From: Pseudomonadota bacterium
Lineage (GTDB): Bacteria > Desulfobacterota > Syntrophobacteria > Syntrophobacterales > Syntrophobacteraceae
Assembly (NCBI GenBank): GCA_023416335.1
Contig: JAEZHY010000224.1
Span: 1 to 20,199, forward strand
Direction: 5' to 3'
Length of the DNA stretch: 20,199 bases
The translations under genes and the position numbers were made by a program. The notes below the pieces were generated by a model that searched no databases, was not told the origin of the DNA, and saw only the letters and a program-made list of their open reading frames with translations. This document shows, in pieces, positions 7,423 to 15,796 of the stretch (positions within the stretch are counted from its first letter, which is position 1; every line of letters starts with the position of its first letter).

Positions 7423-7446
7423 TGCCGATTCAGTTCTGAATCGGCA
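7423..7446. promoter_or_regulatory. Putative activator-binding dyad 3 (UAS)
   Basis: TGCCGATTCA-gttc-TGAATCGGCA is the third copy and has the longest arms of the three GATTCA-N4-TGAATC dyads (10 bp). It is centred 58 bp after dyad 2 and about 110 bp before the predicted transcription start, a normal distance for a sigma-54 enhancer site. Confidence 0.72.
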
Positions 7447-7518
7447 GTCGCACCCCCTCCGCTCGTCGCTTCATCGTAACTTGCCGTAATAACATCATAT
7501 TCGCATACATTCATCACC

Positions 7519-7534
7519 TGGCATGCACGTTGCT
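7519..7534 (+). promoter_or_regulatory. Sigma-54 (-24/-12) promoter of the aminotransferase operon
   Basis: CTGGCATGCACGTTGCT starts at 7518. It fits the consensus YTGGCACG-N4-TTGCW with one mismatch (T for C) and exact spacing between the -24 GG and -12 GC. Transcription should start near 7545, leaving a leader of about 40 nt before the ATG at 7585. The adjacent sigma-54 activator gene and the three upstream dyads support it. Confidence 0.85.
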
Positions 7535-7584
7535 CTTATAACTCCGCACGGACACTATTACTACATTCACAAGCAGGAGCTACT

Positions 7585-8883
7585 ATGAACAGTGCAGATC
7601 TCAAAAAATTGCGGGACACCTATGTGCCGCAGGGTCCGGTCAATCTCACTCCGTTTTTTGCCAAAACCGCCAAGGGCGCTGTTGTTTATGACGAGGAAGG
7701 TCGTGAAATCATCGACTTTGCCGGCGGCATCGGCGTTATGAATGTCGGCCACAGCCATCCCAAGGTCGTTGCCGCGATAAAGAATCAGGCAGATAAATTC
7801 ACGCACACGTGCTTCCATGTGATGATGTATGCGGAATACATCAAGCTTGCGGAGAAAGTATGCGGCCTGGTTCCCGGCGATTTCCCCAAAATGGCGATTT
7901 TTGCAAACAGCGGTGCGGAAGCGGTCGAAAACGCCGTCAAAGTTGCAAGGCATTACACTAAAAGAGCGGGTGTGATCACTTTCCAGAATGCGTTCCACGG
8001 CCGTACTTACATGACGATGACCCTGACCAGCAAGGTAAAGCCGTACAAATTCGGATTCGGTCCTTTCATGTCGGATGTCTACCGTATGCCGTATGCCTAT
8101 TGCTATCGGTGTCCTTTCGGGCTGAAGTATCCCGAGTGCAACACGGCCTGTGCGGATCATCTGAATGACTTCTTCGTCGGGAACGTCGCGGCCGAGAATT
8201 GTGCAGCCTTACTTGTAGAGCCAGTTCAGGGCGAAGGTGGATTCATTACTCCTCCGCCGGAATACTTCCCCAAGCTTCTCAAGATTTGCCGTGACAACGG
8301 CATCGTTTTCATCGCCGATGAAATCCAGAGCGGGATCGGTCGGACCGGAAAGATGCTTGCCATAGATCACTTCGGAATCGAACCGGATCTGGTCACCATG
8401 GCAAAGAGTCTTGCAGGCGGCATGCCTTTGAGCACGGTTGTCGGTCGCGCCGAGATGATGAATTCGCCTCAGGCCGGAGGTCTCGGCGGAACGTACGGCG
8501 GAAATCCGGTCTGCTGTGCCGCAGCACTTGCCGTACTCGAGGTGTTTGAGGAAGAAAACCTGCTCAAGAGATCGGAAAACCTTGGAATCAAGCTCAGGGC
8601 TCGCTTCGAAGAATTCAAGAAGAAGTACGAGATCGTGGGCGACGTGCGGGGTCTCGGCCCGATGCTTGCCCTGGAACTGGTAAGGGATCGTGAGACCAAG
8701 GAGCCTGCGAACACGGAGACAAAGGCGTTCGCCAAGTTCTGCTACGAAAAAGGTTTGGTGATCCTGACCTGCGGTAATTTCGGAAACGTTATCAGGACAC
8801 TTATGCCTCTGGTAATTACCGACGAGCAACTCGAAAGAGGACTTTCGATCATGGAGGAGGGACTTGCCGGTCTCTCGAAATGA
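7585..8883 (+). CDS. Class III PLP aminotransferase (4-aminobutyrate/omega-amino acid type)
   Basis: This 432-residue PLP enzyme of the GabT/acetylornithine aminotransferase fold moves an amino group from a terminal amine to a keto acid, yielding a semialdehyde or aldehyde. Visible features are the phosphate-binding region ANSGAEAVENAVK (107-119), FHGRT (137-141), EPVQGEGG (212-219), the PLP-ring Asp in IADEIQSG (D245) and the Schiff-base Lys in MAKSLAGGMP (K274). A Cys-rich insert, CYRCPFGLKYPECNTAC (173-189), may bind a metal; as far as I recall it also occurs in relatives. AGGAG in the leader supports the ATG. It is the first gene after the sigma-54 promoter. The exact substrate (GABA, beta-alanine, taurine, 5-aminovalerate or another) cannot be read from sequence, so no gene symbol is given. 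Confidence 0.92.
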   Translation: MNSADLKKLRDTYVPQGPVNLTPFFAKTAKGAVVYDEEGREIIDFAGGIGVMNVGHSHPKVVAAIKNQADKFTHTCFHVMMYAEYIKLAEKVCGLVPGDFPKMAIFANSGAEAVENAVKVARHYTKRAGVITFQNAFHGRTYMTMTLTSKVKPYKFGFGPFMSDVYRMPYAYCYRCPFGLKYPECNTACADHLNDFFVGNVAAENCAALLVEPVQGEGGFITPPPEYFPKLLKICRDNGIVFIADEIQSGIGRTGKMLAIDHFGIEPDLVTMAKSLAGGMPLSTVVGRAEMMNSPQAGGLGGTYGGNPVCCAAALAVLEVFEEENLLKRSENLGIKLRARFEEFKKKYEIVGDVRGLGPMLALELVRDRETKEPANTETKAFAKFCYEKGLVILTCGNFGNVIRTLMPLVITDEQLERGLSIMEEGLAGLSK

Positions 8884-8884
8884 C

Positions 8885-9199
8885 ATGAAGAAAGCGGATT
8901 TCGCATCGTCCACTTTCGAGAAGATCAAGCAGGATTTCGATCCTGCGTTCAGTTACATCATCTTCGAAAGGACCGGGCCGGCGGGTAGAACGCTTCTGCT
9001 GGAAATCTTCGAAACCTTGAATCGTCTCGATACGCCGATTCTCGATCTGAAGACCTTTTACGACATCAGCAGAGGGAAGATGCTCCTGGTTGCGAAATTC
9101 GAAGCAGGCCGCACCGATGGAATTATGGAGGAGATCATCGGCGCCGGCCTGCCAAAGGATGTGATTTTTTACGGCTACGGCAGTTCCCATTCCGGGTGA
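8885..9199 (+). CDS. Unknown 104-residue protein between aminotransferase and transporter
   Basis: I do not recognise this protein. It starts at ATG 8885, one base after the aminotransferase stop. A GGAGGAGGG stretch inside the end of that gene may serve as its ribosome site, so the two are probably translationally coupled. The protein is soluble and has no Cys, signal peptide or membrane segment. Alternating hydrophobic stretches (FSYIIFER, RTLLLEIFETL, KMLLVAKFEAG, DVIFYGYG) suggest a small alpha/beta fold, perhaps ACT- or PII-like, but no motif confirms that. Codon use looks like that of its neighbours. It may be a regulator or partner of the aminotransferase or the importer. The 76 nt before livK hold no clear promoter. 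Confidence 0.8.
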   Translation: MKKADFASSTFEKIKQDFDPAFSYIIFERTGPAGRTLLLEIFETLNRLDTPILDLKTFYDISRGKMLLVAKFEAGRTDGIMEEIIGAGLPKDVIFYGYGSSHSG

Positions 9200-9275
9200 G
9201 TCGCCCGGAGGTTGTCTTTTTGGGGTATAGGCGGGTTGGCTTAAGCTACGAGAACTCAATCAGAGGAGAAGTTAC

Positions 9276-10520
9276 ATGGAAAAGAAAAAAGTCCTGGCAT
9301 TACTAACAGCTCTCGCATTCCTTGTCATCCCGATGGCTGTCTCCCAGGTGACGGCTGCCGATAAGGTGGTGAAAGTCGGCAACATCGAACCGCTCTCCGG
9401 TCCGTCAGCAGCGGTCGGACAGCAGGGAAAATATGCCCGCGATATGGCAATTGAAGAAATCAATGCCGCGGGCGGTATCAAGTCTCTCGGGGGCGCAAAG
9501 ATCGAGATGGTCTACGCGGACTCCGAGTCCAAGCCGGAGAAAGGTGTTGCCGAAGCCGAGCGTTTGATCAACACGGAAAAAGTCAATGTGCTCACAGGCT
9601 GCTGGAACTCTGCAGTAACGTACCCTGTCACGGCTGTAGCCGAAAGGTACAGCATCCCCTTCATCGTTCCGGTGTCTGTTGCCGACAAGATCACCGAGCA
9701 GGGCTTCAAGTACACCTTCCGGATCGCCGCGAAGGATAGCTGGTGGGTTCGCGATCAGTTCAGCTTCCTGAAGGACATGCAGAAGGAATTCAACACAAAA
9801 ATCGAAACGCTGGCCTTCGTGTATGAAAATGGCGACTGGGGCAAGGGCTTTGCGAAAAGCTGGAAGGAATTTGCCGAAAAGGGCGGCTACAAGGTCGTGC
9901 TCGATGAGCCCTATCCCTCGACGGCTACCGATCTCAGCCCTGTTGTAACCAAAATCAAACGTGCCAATCCGGATGTTCTGCTTCTCGTTTCCAATGCTGC
10001 AGACGCAATCCTTCTCACCAACACCCTGGCCGAGTACAAGGTGACCCCGAAGGCGATCGTGGCCAGCGGCGGAGGCCATGCGGATCCTTCCTTCCTTAAG
10101 GCGGTCGCCAAAAACGGTCAGTTCCTGTTCGACATAGTCGAGTGGGAAACCGACGTCAACAAGCCGAATGCCAAGCAGATCAATGACAAGTTCAAGGCCA
10201 AGTACGGTTACAACCTCGCCGGTGAGTCCGTTGACGCATACATTGCGATGTACGTCCTGGCCGATGCTCTGGAAAGGGCAGGTTCGCTCGATCCGAAAGC
10301 TATCCGCGATGCTCTTGCCAAGACGAACCTGAAGACCGGTCCGGCAATGATCGCCGCCTATGACGCCATCGAATTCGACGAAACCGGACAGAACAAGCAT
10401 GCCGCCCCCTGTATCGTTCAGATCAACGATGCCGGACAGGGACTGGAACGGCTCACGGTATGGCCGAAAGATGCACGGCACGCCGGCTACACGCCTGTGT
10501 TCCCGATGCCCAAGAAGTAA
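9276..10520 (+). CDS. ABC transporter substrate-binding protein, branched-chain amino acid (LivK) family
   Basis: This 414-residue periplasmic binding protein of the type I Leu/Ile/Val family delivers substrate to the permeases encoded next. A Sec signal peptide is clear: MEKKK, a hydrophobic stretch to about residue 22, and a likely cleavage after VTA near residue 27. No lipobox Cys is present, so the mature protein should be free in the periplasm. The mature start, VVKVGNIEPLSGPSAAVGQQ, is the usual first strand and ligand loop of the family. GAGGAGA lies before the ATG. The ligand is unknown. Members bind many amino acids and also amides or aromatic acids, so LivK family does not mean leucine. 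A hairpin follows the gene, a common way of giving the binding protein more mRNA than the permeases. Confidence 0.93.
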   Translation: MEKKKVLALLTALAFLVIPMAVSQVTAADKVVKVGNIEPLSGPSAAVGQQGKYARDMAIEEINAAGGIKSLGGAKIEMVYADSESKPEKGVAEAERLINTEKVNVLTGCWNSAVTYPVTAVAERYSIPFIVPVSVADKITEQGFKYTFRIAAKDSWWVRDQFSFLKDMQKEFNTKIETLAFVYENGDWGKGFAKSWKEFAEKGGYKVVLDEPYPSTATDLSPVVTKIKRANPDVLLLVSNAADAILLTNTLAEYKVTPKAIVASGGGHADPSFLKAVAKNGQFLFDIVEWETDVNKPNAKQINDKFKAKYGYNLAGESVDAYIAMYVLADALERAGSLDPKAIRDALAKTNLKTGPAMIAAYDAIEFDETGQNKHAAPCIVQINDAGQGLERLTVWPKDARHAGYTPVFPMPKK

Positions 10521-10539
10521 TTCGGAGCTTTGCATTCAG

Positions 10540-10564
10540 AACAGGGGGGCGTCTGCCCCCTGTT
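10540..10564 (+). terminator. Hairpin between binding-protein and permease genes (attenuator or mRNA stabiliser)
   Basis: AACAGGGGG (10540-10548) pairs perfectly with CCCCCTGTT (10556-10564), giving a 9-bp GC-rich stem with a 7-nt loop. Only a short T run (TTT) overlaps its end, so termination would be partial. Its place directly after the binding-protein gene fits differential expression within the operon. Confidence 0.6.
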
Positions 10565-10599
10565 TAAAACCTGCCGGCACGGAGTCTGGAGATTTTTTT

Positions 10600-11487
10600 A
10601 TGCTCGGCTTATTTGAAGACTCGATAAACGGAATCCTCATGGGTTCCATTTACGGCCTTACGGCACTCGGCCTGACACTCATATTCGGCGTGCTGAAGGT
10701 TATCAATTTTGCACATGGCTCTCTTCTCATGGTCGCAATGTACGCGGCCTTCTGGGCGGTGACGCTTACCGGTGTTCATCCTTACCTGGCTCTGGTCGTC
10801 GTTGTCCCGTTCATGTACTTTTTCGGCTACTATCTGCAGGATTTCATCATAAAGCCGATCTTCAAGGCGGAAAGGGACGTTCGCGAACCCGTCACGGTTA
10901 TTATTGTGACAACGGGTGTCTGGTATATCCTCGACAACCTGTCCCTGCTGCTTTTCGGCCCGCAGTATCGCGCTTTGCAGTCAAATCCGCTTCGCGGCAA
11001 GATGCTCGAATTTGGCGGAATGATGGTTTCCATTCCGAAACTTTGGGGTTTTGTCGCCGCCATGGCTGTCGCGGCCGCAATTTATCTGTTCTTCCAGAAA
11101 TCGAGAATGGGGCGGGCGATCCGGGCAACCAGTCTGGACCGGGATGCTGCAAGCCTCATGGGCATCAGCCAGTACAAGATCTACAATATCGCCTTCGGCA
11201 TCGGAACGGCCATCGCGGGGGTGGCAGGAGTTGTCCTCGTGCCGTTCTATAATGTCTTTCCATCGGTCGGAGTGCTTTTTGACATCAAGGCGTACATCAT
11301 AGTCGTTCTTGGCGGGCTTGGCAGCATCTGGGGCGCAATGATTGGAGGAATTATAGTCGGCCTGATCGAATCGGTCGGTCCGCAGTTTATGACCGCGACC
11401 TGGACAGAGGCTATCGTTTACGGGCTTTTTCTGCTGGTCCTTTTTGTCAAGCCTTCCGGACTGTTCGGTTTAAAACAGGATTGGTAG
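10600..11487 (+). CDS. livH: Branched-chain-type ABC permease LivH
   Basis: This inner-membrane permease has 295 residues and about eight hydrophobic segments. It pairs with LivM to form the channel of the importer. The LivH hallmark is clear at the N-terminus (DSINGILMGSIYGLTALGLT, then FGVLKVINFAHG), and the cytoplasmic coupling region is RAIRATSLDRDAASLMGI. ATG 10600 is chosen because GGAG (10588-10591) precedes it and the protein then begins at the conserved amphipathic segment. In-frame sequence upstream overlaps the end of livK and reads as non-coding. Confidence 0.94.
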   Translation: MLGLFEDSINGILMGSIYGLTALGLTLIFGVLKVINFAHGSLLMVAMYAAFWAVTLTGVHPYLALVVVVPFMYFFGYYLQDFIIKPIFKAERDVREPVTVIIVTTGVWYILDNLSLLLFGPQYRALQSNPLRGKMLEFGGMMVSIPKLWGFVAAMAVAAAIYLFFQKSRMGRAIRATSLDRDAASLMGISQYKIYNIAFGIGTAIAGVAGVVLVPFYNVFPSVGVLFDIKAYIIVVLGGLGSIWGAMIGGIIVGLIESVGPQFMTATWTEAIVYGLFLLVLFVKPSGLFGLKQDW

Positions 11488-11510
11488 CGCAATAAAGACT
11501 GGATTTCTAA

Positions 11511-12530
11511 ATGACGCGAAATAATGTCCAAATTTCCGCTCTCGTTCTGGCTGCCCTTGTGGCTTTCGGATTGCCGCTTGTGGTCCAGAGCCCGACATAC
11601 CTCCACATACTGATTCTTCTGTATCTGTATGCCTATCTCACTTCGAGCTGGAACCTCGTCGGCGGATTTGCCGGAGTACTTCCGCTCGGGCATGCGGTAT
11701 TTGTCGGGATCGGCGCTTATACTTCGACGATTCTGTACCTTCAGTACGGGGTAAGTCCATGGATCGGCATGATCGCAGGCGGATTGATTTCGGTCGTCGT
11801 GGGCGTACTGATCGGGCTTCCGACTTTCAAAATGCGGGGTGCTTACTTCGCTTTGGCTACCATAGCCTTCGGTGAAGGCATTCGGGTTATGCTCGAAAAC
11901 ATCGACTACATAGGTCCTTTGAACATCAATGGACCGCGCGGCCTCCAGATCCCTCCGCTAAAGACCGGTCTGGTTAACCTGATGTTTGCGAGCAAGGTGC
12001 CGTACTACTACATAATCCTTGTCATGCTCATAGCCGTTCTGTGCTTCACCTGGTTTATTTCACGGCGCAAACTTGGATACTATTTGAATGCGGGCGGCGA
12101 AGAACCGGAAGCTGCAATGGCACTTGGAGTGAATGTCGCCCGGTGCAAGCTGGTTGCCATGGCGTTCAGTTCATTTCTGACTGCTCTGGCCGGGACCTTC
12201 TGGGCACAGCTCACTCTCTTTATTCATCCCAAGAGTGTTATGTCACTCGACCTTTCCTTTGAAATTGCCTTCATCGCGCTGATCGGCGGCCGCGGATCCA
12301 TCGCCGGCCCGGTATTGGGTGCTCTTCTCCTGCGTCCCGTGAGCGACTTTTCGCGCATTTACTTCGGGGACAAACTGCCGGGACTTCACCTCATTATTTT
12401 CGGGGTCGTTTTGGTCCTGGTTATGATCTTCCAGCCACGCGGTCTGCAGGAACCTCTGACGAAAGCTTTCAACCGGCTTTTGGACAAGCTAAGCTCGCGC
12501 CCGGAGCGCCGAGTTCTGGAAAGTGCCTGA
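11511..12530 (+). CDS. livM: Branched-chain-type ABC permease LivM
   Basis: This is the second permease of the importer, 339 residues with multiple hydrophobic helices. Family features include SSWNLVGGFAGVLPLGHAVF in the first third, KMRGAYFALATIAFGEGIR, and the coupling stretch AMALGVNVARCKL, followed by the conserved GGRGSIAGPVLGA. It starts 23 nt after livH with a weak ribosome site (CTGGA). The C-terminus after QPRGL is a charged cytoplasmic tail of about 30 residues that reaches the start of livG. Confidence 0.94.
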   Translation: MTRNNVQISALVLAALVAFGLPLVVQSPTYLHILILLYLYAYLTSSWNLVGGFAGVLPLGHAVFVGIGAYTSTILYLQYGVSPWIGMIAGGLISVVVGVLIGLPTFKMRGAYFALATIAFGEGIRVMLENIDYIGPLNINGPRGLQIPPLKTGLVNLMFASKVPYYYIILVMLIAVLCFTWFISRRKLGYYLNAGGEEPEAAMALGVNVARCKLVAMAFSSFLTALAGTFWAQLTLFIHPKSVMSLDLSFEIAFIALIGGRGSIAGPVLGALLLRPVSDFSRIYFGDKLPGLHLIIFGVVLVLVMIFQPRGLQEPLTKAFNRLLDKLSSRPERRVLESA

Positions 12531-12534
12531 GAAT

Positions 12535-13269
12535 ATGAAAATGCTCGAAGTAAATCATTTGGCGATGGATTTCGGGGGCCTCAGGGCGGTCGACAACCTG
12601 AGCTTTACGATAGACGAGGGCGAGATACTGGGATTGATCGGCCCTAACGGAGCCGGTAAATCGACCGTCTTCAACTGCATTGCGGGAGTCCATCCTCCGA
12701 CCGAGGGAGATGTCTTCTTCGCGGGGGAGAAAATCAACCGTGAAAAACCCTGGAATCTCTGCAAGAAAGGTCTGGCGCGGACCTTTCAGATCGTGAAGCC
12801 CTTTTCCACACGGACGGTACTATACAACGTCATGGTCGGGAGCTTTGCTCTGACCGACAGTCCGCATGAAGCAAGGGAAAAGGCGATAGAGATCCTCAAA
12901 TTCCTGCAGCTTGACAGCAAAAGGGATGCGCTTGCAGGCACTCTCACCATCCCGGACAGAAAGCGGTTGGAGATTGCCAGGGCCCTTGCGACAAATCCCA
13001 GGCTGCTGTTGCTGGACGAGGTAATGGCAGGCCTCAGGCCTACAGAGGTGGACGAAGTCGTGGATATCATCCGCAAGCTGCGGGACGAACGCGGCATCAC
13101 GATCCTTTTGATCGAACACATTATGCGTGCCATCATGGCCCTGTCCGACAATATGATCGTTATCCATTTCGGCAGGAAGATCGCCGAGGGGATGCCCGCT
13201 CAGGTTGCTTCGGACCCGCAAGTTATAAAGGCTTACCTGGGGGATGAATATGTCATTTCTGGAAATTAA
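12535..13269 (+). CDS. livG: Branched-chain-type ABC ATPase LivG
   Basis: This 244-residue ATPase powers the importer. Walker A is GPNGAGKST (36-44), Walker B is LLLLDE (157-162), and the switch His is in LLIEHIM. The usual ABC signature LSxGQ is replaced by LTIPDRK (137-143) before RLEIARALA. The same variation occurs in part of the LivG family, to my knowledge, so this is not evidence of a broken gene. ATG 12535 is taken as the start; GTG 12523, overlapping the livM stop, is an alternative that adds four residues. Confidence 0.92.
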   Translation: MKMLEVNHLAMDFGGLRAVDNLSFTIDEGEILGLIGPNGAGKSTVFNCIAGVHPPTEGDVFFAGEKINREKPWNLCKKGLARTFQIVKPFSTRTVLYNVMVGSFALTDSPHEAREKAIEILKFLQLDSKRDALAGTLTIPDRKRLEIARALATNPRLLLLDEVMAGLRPTEVDEVVDIIRKLRDERGITILLIEHIMRAIMALSDNMIVIHFGRKIAEGMPAQVASDPQVIKAYLGDEYVISGN

Positions 13270-13960
13270 CGGCCTTAATGTCCAATATGGCGATGTGCAG
13301 GTCATATTCGACCTCTCGTTGAAAATCAACCAGGGAGAAGTCGTTAGTATCATCGGCGGCAACGGGGCCGGCAAGTCAACCCTGCTTCGCACGCTTTCAG
13401 GCCTTCTGCATCCGTCGGGAGGAGAGATTCTCTTCGAGAATGCTCACTTGGAAAAGTTGCCGCCTGAAGGCATTGTCGAGAAGGGAATTGTGCACGTCCC
13501 CGAAGGGCGCAGGCTTTTCAAACTCATGACCGTCCTGGACAACCTCATAATCGGCGCATATAACAGCCGGGCCGATCAACAGAAGAATGCGACGCTCGAT
13601 GAAGTCTACGAGCTTTTCCCCTGGGTCAGGGAAAGGGCGGGACAGCTTGCGATGACCCTGTCCGGTGGGGAACAGCAAATGGTCGCCATCGGCAGAGGGC
13701 TGATGGCCCGGCCAAAGCTCCTTATGCTCGACGAGCCATCGCTGGGTCTTTCCCCGCTTCTTACCAAAGTGATCTTCGAAGCTGTAAAGAAGATCGCGGA
13801 GCAGGGGACCACGGTTCTGCTGGTCGAGCAGGACGTCAAGAATTCACTCGCACTGAGCGATCGCGCCTATGTAATGGAAAACGGCAGGATCGCGATGGAA
13901 GGCGCTGCCGCAGCACTGTTGGCCGATCCTCATATTAAGAAAGCTTACCTGGGCATTTAG
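13250..13960 (+). CDS. livF: Branched-chain-type ABC ATPase LivF
   Basis: This is the second ATPase of the importer, 236 residues. It has Walker A GGNGAGKST, the LivF-typical VPEGRRLF, a regular signature LSGGEQQ, Walker B LLMLDEPS and the switch His position replaced by Gln in LLVEQDV, as is usual in LivF. ATG 13250 is preferred over ATG 13244 because the GGGGG at 13239-13243 is then at a workable distance. The gene overlaps the end of livG by 20 nt, so the two ATPases are translationally coupled. Confidence 0.94.
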   Translation: MSFLEINGLNVQYGDVQVIFDLSLKINQGEVVSIIGGNGAGKSTLLRTLSGLLHPSGGEILFENAHLEKLPPEGIVEKGIVHVPEGRRLFKLMTVLDNLIIGAYNSRADQQKNATLDEVYELFPWVRERAGQLAMTLSGGEQQMVAIGRGLMARPKLLMLDEPSLGLSPLLTKVIFEAVKKIAEQGTTVLLVEQDVKNSLALSDRAYVMENGRIAMEGAAAALLADPHIKKAYLGI

Positions 13961-14008
13961 CGATTTCGCTTTTCTGCCGGCGTTAACACTGTTGTTTCTG
14001 GAGCAAAA

Positions 14009-15790
14009 ATGCACGGCTATTACGGACGCATCCTGGTCGTCGATTTGAGTAAACGGACCTTCGAAATAGAACCCGTCGGGGACGAGATCCTCTCATCCTG
14101 CATAGGTGGAAAGGGCCTGGCGACCCGCATCCTCCTGGACAGGAATCCTCCCGGAGTCGATCCTCTTTCCGGAGAAAATCATCTCGTATTTGCAACCGGG
14201 CCCGTCACCCAGAGCAGGGTTTGGGGATCGAGCCGGTATGGGGTCTACAGCAAATCGCCTCTGACCGGATTCTATGTTGAATCCTATTCGGGCGGAAGGG
14301 TCCCTGAAGCAATCGATTCGGCGGGGTTCGATGCGATTGTTTTCAAAGGGAAAGGCGAGAAACCCACCGTTGCAAGCGTGCACCCGGACGGGGTCGAGTT
14401 TTTCGATGCGGGTGATCTTTGGGGGGCCGATACATACCTTGCCGAATCGGAAGCAGTATCCCGCTTTGCCGTCGCAGGCAAAGACTATCGCAAACCCGGG
14501 GCGGTTGTGATCGGGCCTGCCGGTGAAAAAATGCTGCGGTTTGCCGTTATCGAGAACGACAAATGGCGATCGGCAGGAAGAGGCGGCGTGGGGGCTGTGA
14601 TGGGCTCCAAGCTGCTCAAGGCTGTTGTTTTTCAGGGCGATCGCAAACGTTCCATTGCGGACCCTGCCGGTTTGGCGGAATATGCAAAAGCCTTCTCCAA
14701 GGCCGGGGTCGAGAATGCGGGAGTAAAAGCATATAAAGCGCTCGGAACGACCATGATGGTCGCCGTCATGAACAAGGCGAATGCTTTTCCCACAGAGTAT
14801 TGGAAATCGGGTACATGCGATCATTGGGAAAAAATAAGCGGTCAGCGCTTTCATGAAAACAACGAAGTAAAGGCGAACGCATGCGCGAAATGCTTCATGG
14901 CCTGCGGGCGCCTGGCAACGATCCAAAAAGGACGGCATGAGGGGCTGGTGATAGAAGGCCCCGAGTACGAGACAATTTACGCATTCGGCGGATTGTGCCT
15001 CATAGACGAGATAGAGGAGATAGCCTATCTCAACGATATTTGCGATCGTCTCGGAATGGACACGATTACGGCCGGAAATCTGTGTGCTTTTACGATTGAG
15101 GCCGTGAAGATGGGACGAGTCGAGTACGATGTCGATTACGGCAATGCGGACAAGGTAGCAAAGCTGTTGGAAGACATCGCAAACAGGCGCGGAATCGGAG
15201 ACATCCTTGCAAACGGCATAAAGTACGCCGCAAAAGAGTGGGAACTGGAAGATATAGCCGTCCATGTGAAGGGGATGGAACCCGCAGGATACGATCCCCG
15301 CACACTGAAGGGCATGGGGCTCGCTTACGGTACCTCGGACCGGGGCGCCTGCCATTTGAGGACCACCTTCTACAAGCCTGAACTGTCAGGCATGATTGCT
15401 CCTGACGCAGTGGAGGGCAAAGCCGAATTGCTCATTCACTTCGAGGACCGGCTTACGATATTCGATACCCTGATTCTGTGCAGGTTCTACCGCGATCTGT
15501 ACACTTGGGAGGAACTTGAGAAAGTCCTTGCGCTGATAACCGGGTTGTCTGTTTCCAGGGAAACGCTCAGAGAGATAGCGGCGAACATTTCGACGATGAC
15601 CAGGAAATTCAATCTGCGTGAAGGCCTGCGCCCCGAAGACGACCGCCTTCCGTCACGTTTGCACCGGGAGGCCTTGCCAACCGGACATTCGCTCGGCAAA
15701 GAAGAAATGGACCGAATGCTAGCAGATTATTATCGGGCCCGCGGGTGGAGCAAAGAAGGTATCCCGAACAACAACGCCACTACAGGATGA
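14009..15790 (+). CDS. aor: Aldehyde:ferredoxin oxidoreductase (tungstopterin enzyme)
   Basis: This 593-residue cytoplasmic enzyme of the AOR family oxidises aldehydes to carboxylic acids and reduces ferredoxin, using a tungsten-bis-pterin and one 4Fe-4S cluster. The N-terminus (GYYGRILVVDLSKR, then GGKGLATRILL) and the pterin-binding stretches (GPVTQSRVWGSSRYGVYSKS, RSAGRGGVGAVMGSK) are typical. Cluster ligands are C292, C295 and C299 in CAKCFMACG, plus C491 in LILCRF. This spacing closely matches the archaeal prototype. GGAG (14000-14003) sets the ATG. It follows livF by 48 nt with no terminator or convincing promoter. After the aminotransferase and importer, the natural reading is that it oxidises the aldehyde made by transamination; the substrate is not shown by sequence. 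Confidence 0.93.
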   Translation: MHGYYGRILVVDLSKRTFEIEPVGDEILSSCIGGKGLATRILLDRNPPGVDPLSGENHLVFATGPVTQSRVWGSSRYGVYSKSPLTGFYVESYSGGRVPEAIDSAGFDAIVFKGKGEKPTVASVHPDGVEFFDAGDLWGADTYLAESEAVSRFAVAGKDYRKPGAVVIGPAGEKMLRFAVIENDKWRSAGRGGVGAVMGSKLLKAVVFQGDRKRSIADPAGLAEYAKAFSKAGVENAGVKAYKALGTTMMVAVMNKANAFPTEYWKSGTCDHWEKISGQRFHENNEVKANACAKCFMACGRLATIQKGRHEGLVIEGPEYETIYAFGGLCLIDEIEEIAYLNDICDRLGMDTITAGNLCAFTIEAVKMGRVEYDVDYGNADKVAKLLEDIANRRGIGDILANGIKYAAKEWELEDIAVHVKGMEPAGYDPRTLKGMGLAYGTSDRGACHLRTTFYKPELSGMIAPDAVEGKAELLIHFEDRLTIFDTLILCRFYRDLYTWEELEKVLALITGLSVSRETLREIAANISTMTRKFNLREGLRPEDDRLPSRLHREALPTGHSLGKEEMDRMLADYYRARGWSKEGIPNNNATTG

Positions 15791-15796
15791 TGTATT

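Noticed and set aside
9197..9247. UGA at the end of the 104-residue protein as a third Sec codon
   Set aside because: The read-through peptide (Val-Ala-Arg-Arg-Leu and so on) is short and shows no redox motif, and I saw no hairpin of the same geometry after it.
9200..9275. Second sigma-54 promoter before the binding-protein gene
   Set aside because: TGG and TTGG elements are present but with wrong spacing (12 instead of 8 nt between TGG and TTG) and no GC at -12.
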